Below are positions 59,128-64,000 of a stretch of 64,000 bases of DNA, in pieces. How positions within the stretch are numbered: position 1 is the first letter of the stretch; every line of letters starts with the position of its first letter. Position numbers and translations under genes: made by a program. The stretch spans positions 16,792 to 80,791 of the forward strand of contig CALUIN010000007.1 of NCBI GenBank assembly GCA_944320745.1, in the 5' to 3' direction. This DNA is from an uncultured Alloprevotella sp. (GTDB taxonomy: Bacteria > Bacteroidota > Bacteroidia > Bacteroidales > Bacteroidaceae). Below the pieces are notes generated by a model. That model saw nothing but the letters and a program-made list of their open reading frames with translations, made no database searches and was not told where the DNA came from.

Positions 59128-61437
59128 TCAGAGGCGTTTCAGCTCGTCGTCCATGGTGCTCTTGCCCTTGTACTTGCTCTTCACGGGGTTGAAGCGGTAG
59201 CGCAGCGTGACGTAGAACTGCCGCGTGTCGCCGTTGCTCGACTGCAGCAGGTCGTTCGCCCCGGTGCCGAGCCGCACGCCCATCGAGCCCAGCCGGCGGA
59301 ACAGGTCCGAGCCGCCGACGGTGACGGACAGCGCATCGTTCAGGAACGATTTGCGGAGCGAAACGTTGAGCATGCACGTGCGCCGGCTCACCAGAGAGGC
59401 GTTGGCCTGATTGCCCGGACTGATGTAAGTGAAGTCCACGTTCAGCAGATAGTCGTGGGGAAACTGCACCGCATTGTTCCACGTGCCGGCAAAGAGCGGG
59501 TTGTTGAACTTCACGGTGCGCTCGGCCGTGTGCAGCGTGAGCCACTGCGACTGCATGACCACGGTCCACGTGGGCTGCCACCAGCCAATCTTCGGCGAGG
59601 CCGTCGCCACGAGGGTCAACGACGGATAGTCATGATTCAGGAAGGTGAGGAGCGTCGTCGAGCCCGAGGCGTCGAATGGCCGCGTCCAGTTGACGACAGC
59701 CCGGTGCATCTTCCGGAAAGTCGCGACGCCCTGCAAGAATTTCCAGACGCCGGTGAGCGTCAGGTCGTGCACGATGGTCGGATCCAGGTAGGGGTTGCCG
59801 CCCTGCAGGAGGAAGCGGTTGGCATACGTCACATTATTGCTCAGCTGCCCGTAGTAGGGGCGCTGCGTCCGGACCGTGTAGCTGGCCATGAACTGCGTGT
59901 GGCCCAGGAGCGTGGCATAGGACAGGTTGGGGAAGAAGTTGTTGAACGTGCGGCTCTGTTCGGGCTGCCGCACCCCGTCGGAGAAGTAGTCGAACGCGAC
60001 GCGCTCGTAGCGCAGTCCGGCCGTGATCTGCCCCAGCTTGAAGGGGCGCGACCACTGCACATAGGCGGCCACACTGTTCTCCTTGAGCTGCGTGCGGGAA
60101 GTGGCCAGGCCGAAGGCTTCCACTGGGACCATGTAGTCGTCGTGACGGTTCGTGACGGAGAACTGCCCGCCCGCACTCAGGCTGCCGCCCCAAAGGGGGT
60201 GCGTATAGTCGGCCCGGCCGGAGACAAGGCGGTTGCGCACGGGATTGCTGGAGCTCACGGTGCGGTCGTCGTAGTTCTGGCTGTGCTCCACGGTGGTCTG
60301 CCAGGCCGTCTCGCCGTCAGCGTAGAAATCCGCGTCGACGTTGAGCTCGCCGCCGCCGATCTTACCGTTGTAGTACACGTTCAGGCTGTGCGTGGCGTCC
60401 TCGTCGTCGTGCTGGAATATGGTGTTGACCAGGCGGTCGTAGTAGGTGCCGTCGGCCGTCACCGTGGCGTCGAACGTGCCCTCGCCGTGGGCCACGGGTT
60501 TCCAGCTCAGCGAGTAGCGCAGACCGAAGGAGTTGCGCTCGTTCAGGTCGTAGTTGAAGCCCATCGTAGTGTTGAAGGCGCGGCTGCGCGACTTGAGGTC
60601 CTGCTCACTGCGCTGCGACCACAGCGTATCGGCATAGGTCACGTTGTCCACGATGGAGCGCCAGCGGGTCTTGGCCTCATCGTAACGGGCCGAGGCGAAG
60701 ACGTCGAGCGAGTTGTGGCGGTAGTTCAGGTCCAGTTGCCCGTAGCCGCTGGGCGATTCGCCCTGCCTGTACTCCGCGTCGGCGTTGACGCTGAAGCCGT
60801 TGCCACGCCGGCGAGTGGTACGGATGCGGACCACGGCGTTGACCGTGGCGTCGTAGCGCGCGCCGGGCGAGCGCACCACCTCTACGCTCTTTATCTCGTC
60901 GGACCGCAGGCGGGCCAGCTCGGTGGCGTCGCGCACCTGGCGGCCGTTGATGTAGAACACGGGCGTGCCTTTTCCCTGCACGTTGAAGCCGTCCTTCTCC
61001 TTCGTGATGCCGGGGACGCGGGCCAGCACGTCCTCCGCCGTCCCGGCCTTCTCGAGCACGGAGCCTTCCACCTGGGTCACCAGGGCGTCGCCCTCCATGC
61101 GCGAGACGGGGCGCCGGGCCGTCACCGTGGCCTCGCCGAGCAGCTGGCCGTCGGGCAGGAGCACGACGGGGCCGCGCAACGTGTCGAGCCGCGCGAGATG
61201 GGTGCGGTAGCCCAGCGCCGAGACGCGGAGCAGCGCCCCGCCGGAGCGCACCGGCAGGCGATAGGTGCCGTCCTGCGCCGTCACGGCTCCGACCACAAGG
61301 GCCGAGTCGGGCAACGAAAGGAGCGCCACGTTGGCGAAAGGGACCGGCTCGCGGGCCGCATCGGTCACGGTCCCGGAAATCTGCCCCCGGGCGGGCAGCG
61401 CCAGCAGTGCCGGCAGAAACATATAAAGTCTTTTCAT
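59128..61437 (-). CDS. TonB-dependent-receptor-like outer membrane protein (beta-barrel family 3)
   Basis: 769 aa. Signal peptide (MKRLYMFLPALLALPARG), a carboxypeptidase-regulatory-like/CNA-B domain (ISGTVTDAAREPVPFANVAL), a plug-like region with VLARVPGITKEKDGFNVQGKG and FYINGRQV, then a long barrel. It matches the Bacteroidota outer-membrane beta-barrel family 3 rather than a SusC protein; no SusD neighbour is present. It follows the GntR gene in the same direction after about 90 nt. Ligand unknown. The ORF extends 105 codons upstream across the GntR end; the ATG at 61437 begins the signal peptide. Confidence 0.88.
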   Translation of the reverse strand: MKRLYMFLPALLALPARGQISGTVTDAAREPVPFANVALLSLPDSALVVGAVTAQDGTYRLPVRSGGALLRVSALGYRTHLARLDTLRGPVVLLPDGQLLGEATVTARRPVSRMEGDALVTQVEGSVLEKAGTAEDVLARVPGITKEKDGFNVQGKGTPVFYINGRQVRDATELARLRSDEIKSVEVVRSPGARYDATVNAVVRIRTTRRRGNGFSVNADAEYRQGESPSGYGQLDLNYRHNSLDVFASARYDEAKTRWRSIVDNVTYADTLWSQRSEQDLKSRSRAFNTTMGFNYDLNERNSFGLRYSLSWKPVAHGEGTFDATVTADGTYYDRLVNTIFQHDDEDATHSLNVYYNGKIGGGELNVDADFYADGETAWQTTVEHSQNYDDRTVSSSNPVRNRLVSGRADYTHPLWGGSLSAGGQFSVTNRHDDYMVPVEAFGLATSRTQLKENSVAAYVQWSRPFKLGQITAGLRYERVAFDYFSDGVRQPEQSRTFNNFFPNLSYATLLGHTQFMASYTVRTQRPYYGQLSNNVTYANRFLLQGGNPYLDPTIVHDLTLTGVWKFLQGVATFRKMHRAVVNWTRPFDASGSTTLLTFLNHDYPSLTLVATASPKIGWWQPTWTVVMQSQWLTLHTAERTVKFNNPLFAGTWNNAVQFPHDYLLNVDFTYISPGNQANASLVSRRTCMLNVSLRKSFLNDALSVTVGGSDLFRRLGSMGVRLGTGANDLLQSSNGDTRQFYVTLRYRFNPVKSKYKGKSTMDDELKRL

Positions 61438-61525
61438 GAGTGCGATATTAAAGTGATGGTGCGGCCTGCGCCGCTTGCAGAATGTAGGAAACAAGGGGGC
61501 ATAGCCGCCAGCTACGGGCCCGACT

Positions 61526-61909
61526 TCATCCGGGTATATCCCGGGTGGGGGGGGCGGATTCGGCGTCCCAGAGATGCTGCAAATCGTCCGGCGTGAGTCC
61601 GAGCTGCCGCATCGTGCGGAAGAGTTCGGGCAGCGTGCGCTCCAGGAAGTCGCGGCGCCGCGAGGCCAGGATGATGTCGCAGGCAGTGGGCGAGACGAAC
61701 GAACCGAGCCCGCGCTTGTTGTAAAGCACCCCACGCTGCACGAGCAGTTCAAAGGCTTTCGCCGTAGTGTTCACGTTCACTTCGAGCAAGGCGGAGTATT
61801 CCCGCACTGCCGGGACGCGGCCGTCGGCCTTGTACTTGCCGGCCAGAATCTCGTCCGCGAGGCGGTCGGCTATCTGGATGTAAATGGGGAGTCCGTCCTT
61901 GAAGTTCAT
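61526..61909 (-). CDS. GntR-family regulator, YtrA type
   Basis: 127 aa. N-terminal winged helix (GLPIYIQIADRLADEILAGK, VPAVREYSALLEVNVNTTAK, LGSFVSPTA) followed by only about 45 residues. This short tail is the YtrA subfamily, which controls ABC transporters responding to cell-wall stress or antibiotics. Its start overlaps the permease stop by ATGA, and it is downstream, not upstream, of the transporter genes. Confidence 0.9.
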   Translation of the reverse strand: MNFKDGLPIYIQIADRLADEILAGKYKADGRVPAVREYSALLEVNVNTTAKAFELLVQRGVLYNKRGLGSFVSPTACDIILASRRRDFLERTLPELFRTMRQLGLTPDDLQHLWDAESAPPTRDIPG

Positions 61910-62787
61910 TTCCTTAAAAGTTTACGTGGGATGACCGTGATTCGTTTATATATATAATAGCTCAGGGCGTAGCAGGCTATGGCAAATGCCCACTGCAGCA
62001 CGATGAACACCTTTGCGGAGAGTTCCTCCATATCGGCGGAGACGCGCAGCGTGTCCAGATTCTCGCGCGTCACGCTCACGCCCAGCAGCACGCAGACGGC
62101 CACGAAGACGAGCGACGTGTAGATGACGGGACGGCGACGGAACACCGCGCCCCCGAGCAGGTAGAAGGAATGCAGGCCGACGATGAAGCCCCAGAGCATG
62201 AAGAAGGTCCAGCGCGGCGCGGGCCCGCCGTCGAGGTTCAGGAGCGCCTCCCGGGTGTTGCCACTCAGCATCTCCCACGAACCGGAGAAGAAGCTGCCGA
62301 GCTTGTCGAAGAATACGGGCACAGCCGAGGGGAAGCCGTAGCCGAAGGCGGGGAATACGAGCATGCGCGTCAGGTCCGCCAGGACGAAGGCCAGGATGAA
62401 GCCCAAGGGCCAGAGCACTATGGCCTGGAGCAGGCGCGAGAAGTAGCGCTCGGCGTTGGTGGCGGGCAGCGTCAGCTCGGCTATGCGCTTCTGCTTCGTA
62501 GACAGGTTCGAGAAGGCTGAGGCCGCACTGAAGAGGAAGAGGAGGAACATGACGCCGGTCACCAGGGATATGAGTTGCGGCGCCAGGGCAGCGATGGCCC
62601 ACCGCAGCGCGTCGGGCGTATCATAAAGGCCTTGCAGGCCGGTGCGGCTGGGTTTGAGATAAACGACAACCTCCAGAATCAGGTTGCAGAGATAGAAGCC
62701 CGCGAGCAGGCGGAGATTCTGGCGATAGTTGCCCAGTATGTCGCGGCGCACGATGCGCGCGAAACGTTGGATGCTGAAACTTTTCAT
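61906..62787 (-). CDS. ABC transporter permease-like membrane protein
   Basis: 293 aa with about six membrane helices and no catalytic motif. Its place between an ABC ATPase and a YtrA-type regulator, with tight overlaps, identifies it as the membrane part of that transporter. The N-terminal frame extends to 62847 inside the ATPase gene; ATG 62787 (MKSFSIQRFARIV) is the likely start. Confidence 0.82.
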   Translation of the reverse strand: MKSFSIQRFARIVRRDILGNYRQNLRLLAGFYLCNLILEVVVYLKPSRTGLQGLYDTPDALRWAIAALAPQLISLVTGVMFLLFLFSAASAFSNLSTKQKRIAELTLPATNAERYFSRLLQAIVLWPLGFILAFVLADLTRMLVFPAFGYGFPSAVPVFFDKLGSFFSGSWEMLSGNTREALLNLDGGPAPRWTFFMLWGFIVGLHSFYLLGGAVFRRRPVIYTSLVFVAVCVLLGVSVTRENLDTLRVSADMEELSAKVFIVLQWAFAIACYALSYYIYKRITVIPRKLLRK

Positions 62788-62843
62788 TTGCTGTGGATTT
62801 ACGAAAGAATGGGATGCGTGAGGGATTCGGAAAAGGCACGGCG

Positions 62844-63677
62844 TCACTGTAGGCTGTCGGCCAGTTCGGGCCGGCTCAGGACGGCGTTGAAGAGCAGCTC
62901 GAGGTCGAGCGGCGTGTCGTCGTCCCCAGTGTTGGGGCAGACCACGGCGTTGCCCTGGAGCGAGGGCTGGACGAAGAGGGCATCGTCCACGGGACTGCCA
63001 GCCGGCCGCTCCTCGAAGCGGAAACGGGCACAGATGTCGGCCGTAGCTGCGTTGAGCAACAGGCGCGTGCCGTTAATGATGGCCACATGGTCCAGCAGCA
63101 TGTCGATGTCGCGGGCCTGATGGGTGGAGATGACGAGCGTGCGGTCAGCCGCCATGTGGCGGGACACGACGCGGCGGAACTCGCTCTTCGAAGGGATGTC
63201 CAGTCCGTTCGTCGGCTCGTCCATGAAGAGATACCTCGTGTTCGCGGCCAGCGCGAAGCACATGAAGGCCTTCTTCTTCTGCCCCATGGACAGCTCGCCC
63301 AGGTGCAGGTCCGCCGGCAGGTCAAAGTCCGCCAGGCACTCCTCGAGCACTTCCTGCGAGAAGCGGGGGTAGAACGGGCGGTTGAGGGACACGTAGCGGT
63401 CCATCGTGACGGCAGGCAGATCGAACTCCTCGGGCACGAGAAAAATCTCCTGAAGCACCTCGGGGCGCCGGCGCGCCACGTCCTGTCCGTCCACCCGCAC
63501 CTCGCCGCTCTGCGGCCGCAGCAGGCCGCTCATTAGGTAGAGCAGCGTGGACTTGCCCGTACCGTTCTTGCCCAGCAGGCCGTAGACGCTGTCGGCCTCG
63601 AGTGTCAGACTGAAATGTTCCAGTACGGGCTTCTTCCGTCTGCCATAGCTGTAGGTGATGTCGTTTACTTGTATCAT
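62844..63677 (-). CDS. ABC transporter ATP-binding protein
   Basis: 277 aa. Walker A GLLGKNGTGKSTLL (about 33-46), Q-loop FLVPEE, signature LSMGQKKKA (a variant of LSGGQ, about 129-137), Walker B YLFMDEPTNGLD and H-loop STHQARD. The extended C-terminus (about 60 residues after the H-loop) is unusual. A good promoter lies at 63719-63749, so this is the first gene of a four-gene leftward unit. Confidence 0.92.
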   Translation of the reverse strand: MIQVNDITYSYGRRKKPVLEHFSLTLEADSVYGLLGKNGTGKSTLLYLMSGLLRPQSGEVRVDGQDVARRRPEVLQEIFLVPEEFDLPAVTMDRYVSLNRPFYPRFSQEVLEECLADFDLPADLHLGELSMGQKKKAFMCFALAANTRYLFMDEPTNGLDIPSKSEFRRVVSRHMAADRTLVISTHQARDIDMLLDHVAIINGTRLLLNAATADICARFRFEERPAGSPVDDALFVQPSLQGNAVVCPNTGDDDTPLDLELLFNAVLSRPELADSLQ

Positions 63678-63718
63678 ATCTCGGAGTATTATTAGTGTTA
63701 TAGTGTAGTAGGACACTG

Positions 63719-63749
63719 CAAAAGTAATACTTGAAATTCATCCTTCCAA
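63719..63749 (-). promoter_or_regulatory. Promoter of the ABC-GntR operon
   Basis: Minus strand TTG (63749-63747), 20 bases, TACTTTTG (63726-63719). The ATG at 63677 follows about 40 nt later. The YtrA-type regulator may bind here. Confidence 0.72.
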
Positions 63750-63872
63750 GCCTTTCGTCGATTTTTTTTCGGGAAAAGCGCACGTCCGGCCTTGCGCGGC
63801 AGGCCCGCACCTTATTATATATAAGCCGGGACCTCGCGCACTCACCGGTCGCCTTGGCCGCAGCGGAACGCG

Positions 63873-64000
63873 CCTTAGCCCCGTGGCGACGCGCCTTAGC
63901 CCCGTGACGACACGCCTTAGCCCCGTGACGACACGCCTTAACCCCGTAACGACACGCCTTAGCCCCGTGGCGACGCGCCTTAACCCCGTAACGACACGCC
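63873..64000. repeat. 21-bp tandem repeat array, locus 11 (six units, continues beyond window)
   Basis: CCTTAGCCCC (or CCTTAACCCC) starts at 63873, 63894, 63915, 63936, 63957 and 63978, an exact 21-bp period. Consensus CGCCTTAGCCCCGTGACGACA; every third unit differs mainly at G/A positions. The array runs off the window end, so its full length is unknown. It is the longest array here. Confidence 0.92.

Noticed and set aside
63873-64000. CRISPR array
   Set aside because: The units are contiguous 21-bp tandem repeats without unique spacers, and no cas genes are present.

Overview
The window looks like chromosome of a GC-rich member of the Bacteroidota, most likely the order Bacteroidales. The evidence is: (1) promoters throughout carry the Bacteroidota-type -7 box TAnnTTTG, often with TTTG or TTG about 20 bases upstream; (2) start codons have no consistent Shine-Dalgarno sequence; (3) lineage-typical families are present, including DUF1573, DUF4250, DUF3822, DUF5690, S46 dipeptidyl-peptidase, a TamL-like lipoprotein beside TamB, a carboxyltransferase of the oxaloacetate-decarboxylase type, and outer-membrane beta-barrel family 3 receptors. 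The content is mostly housekeeping. Because GC is high, most long antisense reading frames are shadows and are left out.

Layout. 0.06-4.7 kb (-): xth, sppA, lpxK, punA. 4.8-6.1 kb (+): a DUF1573 protein and tRNA-Pro(CGG). 6.4-9.7 kb (-): a 2-aminoethylphosphonate operon (DUF5690 transporter, phnX, phnW) with a divergent uncharacterised gene at 9.9 kb that may be its regulator. 10.8-13.3 kb (-): a MATE exporter with a structured leader and an aldose-epimerase-like gene. 13.5 kb: tRNA-Pro(GGG). 13.8-14.9 kb (-): a DUF2027/Smr protein. 14.9-16.4 kb: a 1.5 kb gene desert with three copies of a hairpin-enclosed sequence motif, interpreted here as two candidate structured RNAs. 16.4-20.0 kb (+): a carboxyltransferase subunit whose biotinyl-like domain lacks the biotin lysine, fabI and a TPR protein. 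20.1-21.9 kb (-): queA and a Nudix hydrolase. 22.0-25.3 kb: an AT-rich foreign island with an EcoRII-type restriction-modification system and Vsr. 25.3-32.7 kb: cardiolipin synthase, M20 peptidase, RecD-like helicase, small lineage genes, rsmD and a stand-alone IMP cyclohydrolase. 32.7-39.1 kb (+): the rod-shape cluster mreB-mreC-mreD-mrdA-rodA plus a small membrane protein. 39.6-41.6 kb (+): two cell-surface polysaccharide glycosyltransferases. 41.9-51.2 kb (-): tamB, tamL and an S46 peptidase. 51.5-59 kb: a sodium/solute symporter, an outer-membrane protein, an SF1 helicase, a GH29 fucosidase and a secreted partner protein. 59.1-63.7 kb (-): ABC ATPase, permease, YtrA-type GntR regulator and a TonB-dependent-receptor-like protein.

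Two features stand out. A 21-bp repeat family (core CCTTAGCCCCGT) fills at least eleven junctions between genes, as single units, inverted pairs or tandem arrays. It forms terminator stems and supplies stop codons to two genes. The second is the 15.2-16.2 kb desert, where CTAATTC-N3/4-TACCGCCA lies in the loop of three stems of unrelated sequence, which is what a conserved RNA (or hairpin-dependent DNA) element would look like. No CRISPR array, insertion sequence, prophage or rRNA operon was seen.
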